Origin: Epiperipatus broadwayi
Taxonomy: Eukaryota; Onychophora; Udeonychophora; Euonychophora; Peripatidae
Reading direction: 5' to 3'
Assembly: GCA_028023455.1 (NCBI GenBank)
Contig: JAQFVV010000072.1
Location: forward strand, 124,501-188,500
Length of the DNA: 64,000 nt
The translations under genes were made by a program, and so were the position numbers. Shown here piece by piece: positions 51,925 to 63,413 of this stretch; within the stretch, counting starts at the first letter, position 1, and each line of letters opens with the position of its first letter. The notes beneath the pieces were generated by a model. That model was not told where the DNA came from. It did no database searches and saw only the letters and a program-made list of their open reading frames with translations.

Positions 51925-52070
51925 AAAAAAGCTTCTTTTATTCCTTCTGAATTCACATTTATAAATAAATATTTTATTATTTCCCTGTGTTTCGATTTAT
52001 TTTTCTAGTAAAATAATAAAATATTTATTTATATATGCGAATTCAGAAAAAGTAAAACAAGTTCTTAAAA
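51925..52070. repeat. Short AT-rich foldback
   Basis: Arms about 51934-51990 (CTTTTATTCCTTCTGAATTC, AAATATTTTATTATTT) and about 52008-52062 (the reverse complement, with GAATTCAGAAAAAGTAAAAC) surround a short centre near 52000. A small inverted-repeat element or hairpin. Confidence 0.7.
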
Positions 52071-52296
52071 AAACACAAATAGATTAAAAAGTGACGGATT
52101 ATTTGTAAAAAGTGAATTAAATTTAGAAAAAAAAGTGCTTTGAATTTAAAACTATAAAACTTTTCCCATAATGAAATAATCCACGTGATCTCTCCTGTTC
52201 CCAAGTTTCACCTAAGTTTTTGTTAGTTAGATAAATTATTTCCTTTATTTAATAAAAAGTTTTTTCTTTGTCCTTATTTATTAATATTTTGCATCT

Positions 52297-52426
52297 AAAT
52301 ACAAGAATCATGTCAAGCGTTGGTAGTCGAGAGGTCAGCACGGCTGCCTTACAAGCAGTTGTTCCGGGTTAGCGGGTTCGCGTCCCGGCCGATGCTATAA
52401 CACATGAAAAAAAATACAAGAATCAT
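52297..52426 (+). repeat. Minimal tRNA-derived SINE (copy 2) with TSDs
   Basis: The element runs from GTCAAGCGTTGG at 52312 to an A run ending at 52411. tRNA-like features: acceptor GCGTTGG/CCGATGC, A-box-like TGGTAGTCGAGAGG, anticodon arm CTGC-CTTACAA-GCAG (anticodon UAC if read as a tRNA), B box GGGTTCGCGTCCC. Perfect 15-bp target-site duplications AAATACAAGAATCAT at 52297-52311 and 52412-52426 prove insertion by target-primed reverse transcription and imply a recent event. Confidence 0.95.
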
Positions 52427-52537
52427 TCGCTTTGTGATGTTTAAAACTATGTCACAATTTTATGTATTACAGACTGAAGTTATTGAGAATGCATGGAGGA
52501 AAAGTATCATAAATGTTTTCCATTCATAAATAATTCT

Positions 52538-52649
52538 AAAAGAGTATACGGATTTGTCAAGCGTTGGTGGCCTAGTGGTTAGCAGCTGAGCCCGGGTTTG
52601 CTTCTCTGTCAACGCATTTGACATATGAAAAAAAAAGAGTATACCGATT
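52538..52649 (+). repeat. Minimal tRNA-derived SINE (copy 3) with TSDs
   Basis: Starts TGTCAAGCGTTGGTGGCCTA at 52555 and ends in an A run. The anticodon arm is deleted, leaving an A box (TGGCCTAGTGGTTAGCAG) and a weak B box. Target-site duplications of 17 bp with one mismatch, AAAAGAGTATACGGATT (52538-52554) and AAAAGAGTATACCGATT (52633-52649). It shares the leader and the ACATATGAAAA tail with copy 2. Confidence 0.9.
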
Positions 52650-54237
52650 AAAATAAGTATCTGAAATGTTGCTCTTGTAATGAGATTTTCAATTGATGAT
52701 TTTTTTTTTCAGGATCATATTTAATTGTATTTATTATTTGATTTGGAATATTGATTATAATAGCACTATAAATTTATTGTCTTATAACCCATACTAGTAC
52801 AATGGACAGAATCAACTTGAAAGTCTATATAAGTTAATAATAATGGTGCTGTTTGAATAAAACTGTTAATCAATTTATTGAACTATTGGTGGATATTATA
52901 GATTAGCATGCTGTGCACGATTTATGTAGTGGTTAGCTAACAAACTTTGGGCTCACGGACAATCTATTATCGCCCATCTGTCACTTATAGTGCTCAATTT
53001 TATAAACTCCCATACAACACATCATTGAATTATATTTTTGTAGAGTATCATATTCTTTATGTTGCTTTCAAGGATAACTATTATTTATCCCACACCATTA
53101 AAAATAATTTCCATCATTCATTATAACCGTTATATGGCTAATGTTTTTACTTTGAAGCATGAATGTATATATCCATATCAACTTTACAGCGTGTAGCGTT
53201 ATAAATTTATATATTTTCCTTGATGTTTTAATCATCATATGTCATAATGCAAACATCTAAGATCAAAACATGCTAAACATGAAAATATGTTAAAGACTTT
53301 CAGTATCTTTATTGTAGCACTTAATGTTGGTAATTGGAAAGTCAATAATCTTCCTTCCATTCAGCATTGTATAATACAATAAATCAAATGAAAAGTTAAG
53401 ACCGAACTGAGATCTGCAGACTTTTTTAAGAACCCAAAGAGATTTTTTTTAAAGTAAAAGAATTCTTAAAAAAAAAATGATGTGATATTTAATTTGTTTA
53501 ATGAAAATGAAACAATAATTAATAAAATAATATTTAGTTCATTGAAAAATTACTGGGAACATTTGCATAACTGCAGCAATAGGATGTTTGTTTATGAAGA
53601 TGTGGATAAGTAGATTCAATAGCACTAATCTTAATTTGAAGAGGTTTTTATTCGTAGTTGAATATTCTATTGTTTACATTACTTTTTTTATAAATCTCAT
53701 ATACACTTCATCAGAGTTACAACATCTAAACATATGTAAATGAGATATTTATTTTATATAGCACAATGTTTTTATAAACTGTAATAGTAATAATCATTCA
53801 TTAAGCTAATGCACATGTGCTTTGTGGATTTTTAACTATAAATGAATGCTCTCACTATAATCATATAACCATTATTTTATATACATATAAAAATACATAT
53901 TTTACGTTATTATCATATTTTATTTTAACTCTATACCTTTACTTTTCTTATTTCCCAATTATAATTTTTTTATTATTTCTTTATAATTTCTACTTCCTTT
54001 TTATTTATATTTATTTCTTCTATTCTATCTATCATTTTATATTATTCTTTTATATCTCTATCACTGTTCTAATCTAAATTTTTTCTTTCTTTTTATTATT
54101 TATCTATACTTATTCTTTTATTAATAATTTTTATTTTATTCCTATTTTTATCTTTATTAATTATTCTCATTTTCAATTTACTTATTCATTTTACTAACCT
54201 TTTATAACCCTCTTCTTTCTTTTTACATTTATAACTG
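52650..54237. other. AT-rich DNA, pyrimidine-rich towards the end
   Basis: No supported gene. From about 53900 to 54230 the plus strand is nearly pure T/C/A with CTATT/TCTTT runs; the 86-codon ORF at 53817-54077 is Phe/Tyr/Leu-rich low-complexity translation of that tract. Confidence 0.55.
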
Positions 54238-55170
54238 ATTATTGAAATAAATTGAGATACTGCCAAATCTCTTTATGCTCATTACAATACTTATCTGACA
54301 GCCAATCAGATATCATGATAATTGCCCAAATAACAAACAAACCTTAAACACATGACAAAGATTTTATGAGAAAAGGGCGGCCACCCTTTTTCTCTACTTT
54401 TCTTCCTATATATCTAAGCCAATCATAAGTATTTTGGTTTGAAAGCTTGAAGCTTTAAATATCTTCACAATTAACTCACTGAGTCTAAATCATAAACGTA
54501 CTATGCGAAATCCTACGATTTATTATGCAGTAGTTTTTAGAATATATAACAAGCAGTAAAGAATGAAAATAATATTTAATTTGCCCAGCGCAGATAGTTA
54601 AAAATTGAAATAAATTGAGATACTGCCAAATCTCTTTACGCTCATTTCAATACTTATCTAATAGCCAATCAGATGTCATGATAGCTGTCCAAATAACAAA
54701 CATACCTTAAACACATGATAAAGATTTTGCGTAAAGAGATTTGGCAATATCCCAATTTATTTCAATTTTCAACTATCTGCACTTTGCAAATTAAATATTA
54801 TTTACATACTTTACTGCTTATTATATATTCTAAAAACTACTGCGTAGTAAATTGTATGATTTTGCATTGTGTGTTTATGATTTAGACTCAGTGAGATAAT
54901 TGTGAAGATATTTAAAGCTTCAAACTTTCAAACCTAAATACTTACGGCTGGCTTAGGTATATATATAGAAAGAAAAGTAGAGAAAAAGGGTGGCCGCCCT
55001 TTTCTCATAAAATCTTTGTCATGTGTTTAAGGTTTGTTTGTTATTTGGACAGCTATCATGACATCTGACTGGCTATCAGATAAGTATTGAAATGAGCATA
55101 AAGAGATTTGGCAGTATCTCAATTTATTTCAATTTTCAACTATCTGTGCTTCACAAATTAAATAATATTT
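54238..55170. repeat. Family F2 inverted dimer (variant 2)
   Basis: Left copy 54238-54615 (minus) and right copy about 54725-55170 (plus) are reverse complements; a third partial end (GAAATAAATTGAGATACTGC and the CCAAT motif region) sits between them at 54600-54725. Each copy has GATTGGC upstream of a TATATA box, then AGAAAAGTAGAGAAAAAGGG and a GTGGCCGCCC hairpin. About 70% alike to the variant at 32.5 kb by eye. Confidence 0.88.
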
Positions 55171-56928
55171 ATAACTGTTTGTTTTTTTAATTCTAGCCTC
55201 TTTATCATATACTCCTTTAATGCAACTCCCTCTATTATCAATTTTTTTAACTTTTTATCCTATTCTTTAAACTTTTATTTTTAAAAAACTTCTTATATTT
55301 TTTATTTTTTTATCTCTTCTTTTATTACAAATGCATTACCTATTTACAGTAGATTGGACTAAACCACCATAACTGATTGGTAGTCATTTAAAAATTGAAA
55401 TAAATCTTTTCTTTTCTTTTTTAATTTTTTGCTGAGTTAATTTATATTGGCTGCTGTTCTACTCTGGAACCAGCTAGTATAGTATTTATAATTTTACTTT
55501 TATCACCTGTTAGAGGATATAATGAGAAAAATCTTCAAATTATTTTAAAATTTGTGATCTTGTTTAGTTACAATCAATTTAACTTTGGAAAACTGATGGG
55601 AAGCCTTTAATTAATTAAAAGCCATAAGCAGTTTGAATGTTTCCAGATTTGGTTGTTTCATGAATAAGTTTAATTAATAGTAGATATGTTAATTCTTAAG
55701 TTTGAAGTTTCTATCTGATCTAAAAATTATATGATAATTTTTAAAATGATTAATAATTGTCTAAAATAAATGGTATCAGAGGTGTTAGTGCAAGAAAGTC
55801 TGTCCTCTACTTGTTTATCAGATAGATCTACAGCTTGAAACTTTTACTACTAATTAAGTTATTGTCGATGAAGTTTGGTGGGTATTTAGCTTCAAAGTTC
55901 CATTTTTTATATTCGACAAAGTCGTCCAGGAATTGAATAAGACACATAAGCACCCCTCAACTTCTTCTACATCTGATTTAAACTTCATAAGCATACAATA
56001 TATAACTTTTGGTGACCTGAGCAACTGGCCAAGCCCATTCTGCATCATATATCTTGAGGGGGGGGGGTTTGCTTTTTCTGCTGACTTTATTCATTTGTCT
56101 ATAGGTTAGTAATAATGAACAGCAAATTTATAAATATATAGATTAAGTTAGGGTAACATAAATGACATCCAGCAAAAATTTTATTAATTGGTGTTATGAC
56201 GGAAAATGTTATCTGATCAGTTTTTACTTTCAAAATATACAGAAACAAAGACTTCCTTGCACTTGTCTCAATTGTTTGATTTAAAAGTATCACATTTCGA
56301 GTAAAAAGCTCCCCCCTCCAGCATAGAAATTTTTTAGTCCGCTTCGACAGTGAGAAACTTAAGCTAAAACCTATCTGATTACAATCTTTCCATACAAAAA
56401 CGGTCAGATGGTTTACAAAGAAATCATTTAATGAAAATGTTTTTCATGTTTTTAGTGATTATGTAATTGATTAAAAATATATATGTGAAATATTTCTTTT
56501 TGCACTATACAGTACGGTGCTTGTGGTACTAATCTATTGGGAAATGACTTCTTTATTAACTCAAAAACATATTTTGGTAGAGTATTCTGATTGTATTATC
56601 AAATAAAAATTATGCGTTTATTTGCCCATAAACTCTTCTAATACATAAATCTACATATCTATATATTCAAAGACTCACAATCAAAATTAAACCTACATGC
56701 CCTTTTTTGGTTTTTAGTAGTTTCTTTCTTATTTTAACTCTAACACATTGCAGCTATCTGATGGAACAAAACGTCATACCATTCTCTTCCATTATGCATC
56801 CATTTTGCAAAAAAAAAAAAACCACTCTTCAGGTATAGTGACAGCTTGTTAACTCACTTTCATTACACAATTCTTGCGTAAAGTAGTGATTGATTTCTAT
56901 ACTGTTCATAAGAAGTTTGAGTGTCAGA
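55171..56928. other. AT-rich DNA, nothing identified
   Basis: No recognisable genes. The ORFs at 55854-56048 and 56099-56293 (minus) are of ordinary composition but short and without motifs. Confidence 0.5.
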
Positions 56929-57010
56929 TCGGAAAGCATCAGGATCGAACCTGGGACCTCTCAATTCCATTGCATGCTCTACTAACAGCCAAACTGCACA
57001 GGGTCACAAT
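56929..57010 (-). repeat. tRNA-like sequence, probable SINE relic
   Basis: The minus strand has an A-box-like TTTGGCTGTTAGTAGAGC and a B box AGGTTCGATCCTG forming a 4-bp T stem. The anticodon and acceptor arms do not fold well, so this is probably a SINE head or tRNA pseudogene of a family different from the three SINEs at 45-52 kb. Confidence 0.55.
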
Positions 57011-57664
57011 GTGCTGATTTATAGAACAGAATGCAGAGCTGATTTATAGAAGTTAATCTAGAGCTGAATATTTGCATTCTAACATCAGAGCAGTATGAGC
57101 AAGCAACATACATTTTTTGTTGCCATATTACATAAAAATTTGACATTTTTCAAGTATGTATATATTTCAGAGTCTTTTCCGATTCCTTGAAGCAATATCA
57201 ATCATCTACATAAACATGTTAACTGTTCATCACACAATGATACTGCACTAAATCAGTTAGTGCAATGGTAAAGCGTAAATATTCGTTGAAGTGGGCATTT
57301 TGTAAAGTGTCTAATGTGGCGAAAAATTTGTTTTAAAAATCATGTCAGCTGATTTAATATTATTAATATAAAATAATATTAATATGGGAAGTTGAGATTA
57401 TTCCAAGGCTTCTGAGGAAGAGTGTTCTTAAAATCTGTACAATGTGAAAAATGATTTGTTAAGATTTTTAGGTAGCATGTCAATAAATAATGGATATTTC
57501 ATGCATAAGTAGATTGGAGCTAATATTCCTCCACATTTGCTAACATATGTAATATAAACATATATGTATATATGTAATACATTGAGATTAGTACTCCAAC
57601 CCTGGTCACAAAATTTTGTCAATATCAAATCAAATGAAATTATATAATAATATTATGTAATATA
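57011..57664. other. AT-rich DNA, nothing identified
   Basis: Only a short AATATTATT inverted pair near 57355 was noticed. No gene. Confidence 0.5.
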
Positions 57665-58020
57665 TAAGGTATATGAGCACAGACTTTCACATGACCCACC
57701 ACTCACCACTCTATCTCATATCACTGATACACTTGAACACATGTATGTTGAAAAGATAAATAATCACCAATAAACATATTTCATGCTAAACCAGCAATCA
57801 TCAGTTGGTCCAGATTATCATCTCTACACATATATGCAATAAATGTTCAGATATATATTAAGATAGCCAATCTTCATATTTTAATGGACAGGCCTCAATC
57901 CACTCCACACTTCAACTTCCCAACTGCCCATCCAACTGAAAATCATGTGTTCAAGTGTATCAGTGATATGAGATAGAGTGGTGAGTGGTGGGTCATGTTA
58001 AAGTCTGTGCTCATATACCC
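57665..58020. repeat. Foldback element F1 with long perfect outer arms
   Basis: Outer arms 57675-57741 and 57945-58011 are near-perfect reverse complements (GCACAGACTTTCACATGACC at the left, GGTCATGTTAAAGTCTGTGC at the right) over about 66 bp. The middle has F1 motifs (TAAACCAGCAATCATCAGTT, TTTTAATGGACAGG). The outer sequence differs from the tRNA-like ends of other F1 copies, so the arms may have been remade by gene conversion. Confidence 0.9.
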
Positions 58021-58239
58021 TATATATTACATATATTGATACAGGTGTAAAATAAGCCTATATTTCAGTTATAATAATATTATTTAATATATCCATAATA
58101 CTCCAACATTGGTTTATTAAGTAATGGAAGTACTGTCAATCCAAAGCACAAAATAAAACTTTTTTTGAGAAAAGAATGAACCATCTTTTTAAGAAATATC
58201 AAAATAATATAAAGGAATTTGAAATATAACTTTAATAAA
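58021..58239. other. AT-rich spacer
   Basis: Nothing recognised. Confidence 0.5.
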
Positions 58240-58362
58240 GTAACATGATTTTAAATTTTTACATTTTTTTCTCCAAAGTGCTTAACATTTGCCTCTATAT
58301 ATAAATTGATGTAAAGAGAAAAATGGTCCACCCTTTCCTTTGAAAAATTTTATCACAGAGAC
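58240..58362 (+). repeat. Family F6 repeat, copy 1
   Basis: GCCTCTATATATAAATTGAT, then GTAAAGAGAAAAATGG and CCACCCTTTCCTTTGAAAA, shared with 58795-58885. The layout (TATA-like box, A-rich run, GG..CC hairpin, T run) parallels F2, so F6 may be a distant relative. Confidence 0.65.
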
Positions 58363-58498
58363 AAAACTCTTCATATAGTAGTGCCACTCAGTGCAAGTCA
58401 GATTAATCAATGGTTGCAACAAGGTTTATGTCCAAACTTTCTTGCATCCATTGATTAATCTGGCTTATACTGGGTGGCACTACTGTTTGGAGAGTTTT
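58363..58498. repeat. Foldback of the PLE3 outer terminal sequence
   Basis: Arms 58363-58412 and 58450-58498 are reverse complements and match the outermost 50 bp of the PLE3 dimer (AAAACTCT-CATATAGTAGTG, AATCAATGG). The hammerhead-bearing part is absent, so this looks like an internally deleted dimer. Confidence 0.8.
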
Positions 58499-58794
58499 GC
58501 CTCTGTTTTAATAGCTTGTATGACATGAAATGGTGATCATGTGTTGTTTAATGGTTTAAAAAGTTTTATCTTGTGTTTTATATTATTAATACTTCATTCA
58601 TTTAATAGACCATTGTTGGAATGTTAATTCCAGTATATTATATAATATTAAATGTGGGTAATTTATATAACATATTTTGCTATTTGATTTGGTATTGACA
58701 AGCTATAAATTGAAAAAAATTGCAAATATCAATTAAAATAGTATAAATCAATTTAAAATATAGCTTTAATGAAGTAATGTGATTGATTTAAAAT
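58499..58794. other. AT-rich spacer
   Basis: GGTGATCATGTG near 58533 continues the PLE3-type terminal sequence (compare 28830 and 42430). Otherwise nothing recognised. Confidence 0.5.
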
Positions 58795-58885
58795 CTTGAT
58801 CTTTTCCAAAAATAAGATTAGCCTCTGTATATAAGTTGAGGTAAAGAAAAAAGATGGTTTGCTCTTTTCTCTTGAAAAGTTTTAT
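58795..58885 (+). repeat. Family F6 repeat, copy 2
   Basis: Direct copy of the repeat at 58240: GCCTCTGTATATAAGTTGAG, then GTAAAGAAAAAAGATGG and CTCTTTTCTCTTGAAAAGTT. Confidence 0.65.
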
Positions 58886-59130
58886 CTTAAGCCTTGATTT
58901 GAGAGTATTTCATTTACTTAATAGATCAGTGTTATAACATTAATTGCTAGAAAAATTATATTTAGATGTATGACATATAATAATTAATAAAAACAAGACA
59001 AATTGTGTAACTTGCATTTAAGCTTGTATTAAAATGTTCACTAGAGGAAGCTTACTGATAGCTCCAATCATGCCTTAATTTATAAATGCTGAAAGAGAAA
59101 GAATTCAAAATCTCTATCGGAAAGTCCTCA

Positions 59131-59176
59131 TCCCCAGACCAATTGGTTTTGAGCTTGTGGCTCACCTCAGTGAGAA
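59131..59176 (-). ncRNA. Hammerhead-like motif, F4 left arm
   Basis: Minus strand: TTCTCA pairs with TGGGGA (helix I, including two G-U). Core CTGAGGT, helix II GAGC/GCTC with loop CACAA, then AAAA, helix III ACC/GGT with loop AATT, and C at the cleavage position. Two core positions (the last A of CUGANGA and the G of GAAA) differ from consensus, and they are the two that pair with each other. Confidence 0.45.
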
Positions 59177-59212
59177 GACAAGATTCCAGTGTTTAGCATC
59201 TGGAGTCTTGAC

Positions 59213-59258
59213 TCCTCACTGAGGTGAGCCATAAGCTCAAAACCAATTAGTCTGGGAA
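59213..59258 (+). ncRNA. Hammerhead-like motif, F4 right arm
   Basis: Same architecture as the left arm: CTGAGGT at 59219-59225, GAGC/GCTC helix II, AAAAC, and GTC at 59250-59252. Helix I and helix III are slightly weaker than on the left. The same two core differences occur. Confidence 0.45.
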
Positions 59259-59351
59259 TGAGGACTTTCCAATAGAGATTTTGAATTCTTTCTCTTTTGG
59301 CACTAAATTAAAGCTTGATTGAAGCTATTTGTAAGCTCCCTCTAGTGAACA

Positions 59352-59902
59352 TATATATATATATATTGAAACTGGACCACCATACAACCTTTTTATTACT
59401 TCGGTTGTAACAATTTCCTGATGAGCATGTTGCAGGAAGGAACTATCAATTGGCATTACCCAATGCAGATGTTAATCCCCCCTACAACAATATTTCCTGC
59501 TCATCAGAGGATGTAGCACCATAGAGGCTGGAAGCATCTAGACATTTATATGTTTGGTTTTCCAAACGGTGCCACTAGAGTTCCATCTCACTACAACCTG
59601 ACTTACCTAGGTCTAGTTATGCCAGATGCAGCTCAGCAGGCATGAGATTCTCATGAACAAGTGCAATGACTGATGAGTGATGCAACAAAAACAAAATAGA
59701 ATTGAACAACTGGATAACTAAGATTTAATTTTTAGTAACAATAATTTTATTTAATAACAATTAATTTGCAATTTCTAATAAAGTTCATTCATATCTATGT
59801 GATGACTCATCTTCATTTCATTTATGAAAAGGTGGGAAGCAGTTTAGTTAGTTATTTCACAGAGAGGAGTGCATTTGTGTGCATAAGTTTCATTATTTTC
59901 TT
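59352..59902. other. Repeat-like tract with TGATGAGC motif
   Basis: TTTCCTGATGAGCATGTTGC near 59412 and, inverted, TTTCCTGCTCATCAGAGGA near 59487 suggest a decayed inverted pair. No gene seen. Confidence 0.4.
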
Positions 59903-60215
59903 TCCACAAAATCAATATTCAGATGAGCATTAAGCATTGGTCATTTGATGTCAACATGCAGATGAGCATTTAGAGTCCATATAATATTTCATTAAATTTA
60001 TCAAATCCAGTAATGTGGTTTAAATTACTCTCACAAAATCAACATTCAGGTAAGCATTAAGCATTTGTAATTTTACATCAATATGCAGATAAGCATTTAG
60101 AGTCCATATAGTATTTCATTACATTTAACTAATGTGGTTTAAATTACTCCTACAAAATCAACATTCAGGTAAGCATTTGTAATTTTACATTAATATGCAG
60201 ATAAGCATTTTCTCT
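59903..60215 (+). repeat. Tandem repeat, about 125-bp unit, 2.5 copies
   Basis: Units start at CACAAAATCAATATTCAG (59907), CACAAAATCAACATTCAG (about 60033) and TACAAAATCAACATTCAG (about 60150). Each contains GATGAGCATTAAGCATT or a variant, ATGCAGATAAGCATTTAGAG and GTGGTTTAAATTACTC. The third copy is partial with an internal deletion. Confidence 0.9.
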
Positions 60216-61331
60216 TATACTTTATCAAGAATAAACGATTTTCATAATTTTAATATGATTTTAATATCATTTATAATTTATTATTAACAGAACGTATTTT
60301 TAGGCAGCTATTTTTATTAATAATTCTTTTTTTATATATTTATAATAAAGACATTTTGTTTGTCTTTTATAAACCCATATAAGTATTAAATATTTATAAA
60401 ATTGTTACCTTCCTTATCCAGTTTGTCCCTTCAAAAAGGGGTCATTGCATTTCAGCTGAATGGCATTATTTCTTTTCTATGATGTCTATCCAGGTAAATC
60501 TAGAAAAATCATGGCTTAGAACGAAGAGATGAAGCTGTTGGTTTATTTTTCCATCATTATAATTTCCTTAATAAAGCTTTCTTTTTCCATCATTAACAGA
60601 GGTTCTTTAATATCCTTTTAAAATTGAAATCTTTTTTTTTTCAAAATTCTTCTTTGACAGCTACTTGAAAAATATCTCTTTGGAAAAAATATAACTATTT
60701 GATCTCCTTAAAATCTCTTTGAAAAAACTTTTTAAAATTCTTTCAAAGTCTCTTGTTTTAAAATCAAATCTAATCTGCACTGAACTTGCAACTTGACTAT
60801 TTATATCTGATTCTTGGACTGATTAAACAGCCTTTTCCCACTGTACCTAATTTGCATACTGCTCTCATTTAAGCCTGATTGTCTTTCTCTTCATAATGAT
60901 TGGATAATCTACTTTTTTAGCGGGATAGATAAGAAATCATAAGAATTAAGCCATGTTTTTCATTTTACTAACTTTGCCTCAAGTGATTATTACACTTTAT
61001 TCGAAAACATCCAAAAATTAAAAATGTAATCAATTTAATACATGCCCGCTTTAAATAAATATGTGATATATTTAAATTATATCGTAATCCAAAATTATAA
61101 AATCAATAATGATTTTCTTTTAACTATAAACTTTTTTACCTTATTTCTTTCTTAATTTGATCAAATCGTGCTAGTCTTTTTTTTAATGGGGGGGGGTGTC
61201 TTTTGAATATATATACATGGGGAACAGTATATCTGTTTCAATATATATATATATGTAATATCATGGAAGCAACTACTCTTCACACATGCACTAAAATTTG
61301 CATGCACTCTTCCATTAATAAGTGTATTAAA
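60216..61331. other. AT-rich DNA, no gene seen
   Basis: Short (AT)n and poly-G runs only. Confidence 0.5.
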
Positions 61332-61418
61332 ATTATAGGTAACCCACCTGTGATTAGAAATTATTCTTTGAATATATTATAGGTAACCCACCTGTGATTA
61401 GAAATTATTCTTTGAATA
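61332..61418 (+). repeat. 44-bp tandem duplication
   Basis: Two identical units (ATTATAGGTAACCCACCTGT to TTTGAAT), at 61332-61375 and 61376-61418, differing only at the junction. Confidence 0.95.
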
Positions 61419-63413
61419 AATCAATAATTATTGCCCATGCCTAAATTAGGGTCTGAACTTATTATGAATCTGATTTTTAAATTGGCATATTATTTGCAAA
61501 AATTCAGTTTATATATATATATATGTGTGGGGGGGGTGTAAACATTGAAAACATAAGTAAATAAATAAATAATCAAAATTTCCCCAAATTCACAACTCAA
61601 CCAGACTAGCCAATAAAATAAACTCTAAAACACTACCAAGAGTTTCACTGCTACAAGTAAAAGTATAAAGAACTACAAAATAACAACATATTTAAACTAC
61701 ACATTACCCACAATTCCACTGACTGCCCATACACCCTTAATGTTAAAAAAACTTTTAAATAAGTTAATTGCTTCAGAATTATAAATTTTTAATAATAAAA
61801 ATTCTTTAATTTTTTTTTATTTCATTTCTCTTCAAGAAAACAACCTTAGCTTCATCAAATTTAATAGTGTGGCCTGTCTGTATATGTGTATAGATGTACA
61901 TGTAACTCGTGAATGTGCTATTATGCAAAATATTGAAATGTTTATTTTTTTAGCTTGAAATCTATCTACATGTTTAAAAAAATAATTATCTTTATTCAGT
62001 TTGTAACTTTGTAGTTTAATAGACAATTACAACTTACTTTAGTTTAAGGCAATTTTTTAAAATAAAAATCTAGAATTTATATTATGGAAGTGCAGATTTT
62101 TTGTAAACATTTAGATTAAAATTCAAAATATTTTGAGACTGGAAATTGGCTGACCTTAGATAATTGATTTATTGACCATGGTATAACTCCAATATAAAAT
62201 AAATATTTAGTATAAATGCCCTCATTAATAATACTTAGTTTTGCATTATGATTCTATTAGGATGTATATTATAGTTCTCAAAAACTTAAAGTAAATGTTT
62301 GATAAAAAAAAAGTTTAAATCTATATCTCAGTATAATAAATGTGCTTATTTATATATCTATAAAATTTGTTATCAACAACATGTTCAATTATTATTGATT
62401 TAACACATAATAAAAACTCTTTTAACTTGTTTCCATACTTTTTATCCATGGTTTCTTTTATCACTCCAGTAAACTTTTTATCATCTCAATTGTGGCCCTC
62501 TTTCAAAGTTCCCCAGATCTTATGTTTTCACTTGACCATTTAATAATATCAATATTCCATGATTTTCTCATACGATTCCAACAACCATTATCTTCATTCT
62601 ATTTTAAAAACATTAACTGTAGAATTGAGTTATTAATAGACTCCTGACTGAAAATGAGAATGCTATAATACTATACTATCTGGTATCCATTGATTACATA
62701 AACTTACAATAGGTGGCTCTAAAATAGAATGAAGAAGAGAATTATTCTTTGACCATTTATTATCACCTTTCCTATGAATATATTTAATCAATATCCTCGA
62801 TTTCCTAATTCTGCCATTGGTGTCATGATAAATTATGCTCACCCCCCCTCCCTTCTATATATTTTACTTTTAAACAATACTTTGAAAGAGATCTTATCTA
62901 GGATGATAAAAAGTTTACTGAAGTTATACAAACAAGGAAGATATGGATATAAAGAATTGAAATAAGCTCATATGTATGTATTACTAACATCAAACATTAC
63001 ATCAATTTTAGAAGTGGATAGTACTACTGAAGTTAATGTAATGCTTAGTATTACCAATAGCCATATGCCACACTGGTTCCATTTCTTATATATGCATATG
63101 TTTGTAAATTTTACCTGAAAGATTATAAACTTTAGTTTCAATAATATTTTATTGCTTCTAATGCATACACTGATTACACAACACTAAGCTTATACCAATT
63201 GTCAGTCTTTAAGAGTTAATTGATATCTCTTGAGGTATCGTCAGCTATTCTGTAATATACAGCCTATATTATTCATTATGTAATGTTCTTTTTTTCCTTA
63301 TTGCATTTAATTTTTCATTATTTTTTTTTTTACACAGTCTCTTAGATCAAGGAATATTACTCAATACTTTCTTGGTTAGTTTCAACTGTTGAATGATCTT
63401 CCATTACACTGCC
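61419..63413. other. AT-rich DNA, short repeat fragment only
   Basis: At 62650-62720, CTATCTGGTATCCATTGATT and CAATAGGTGGCTCT form an inverted relative of 38985-39075. Other ORFs here are short and without features. Confidence 0.5.

Larger units (their letters stand above)
59035..59351. repeat. Family F4 foldback (hammerhead-bearing)
   Basis: Arms of about 155 bp, 59035-59190 and 59200-59351, are close reverse complements with outer ends TGTTCACTAGAGG and CCTCTAGTGAACA. Each arm holds one hammerhead-like motif. No coding capacity; the whole is a 317-bp non-autonomous element. Confidence 0.93.

Noticed and set aside
53817-54077. 86-codon hydrophobic ORF
   Set aside because: Low-complexity Phe/Tyr/Leu translation of a pyrimidine-rich tract.
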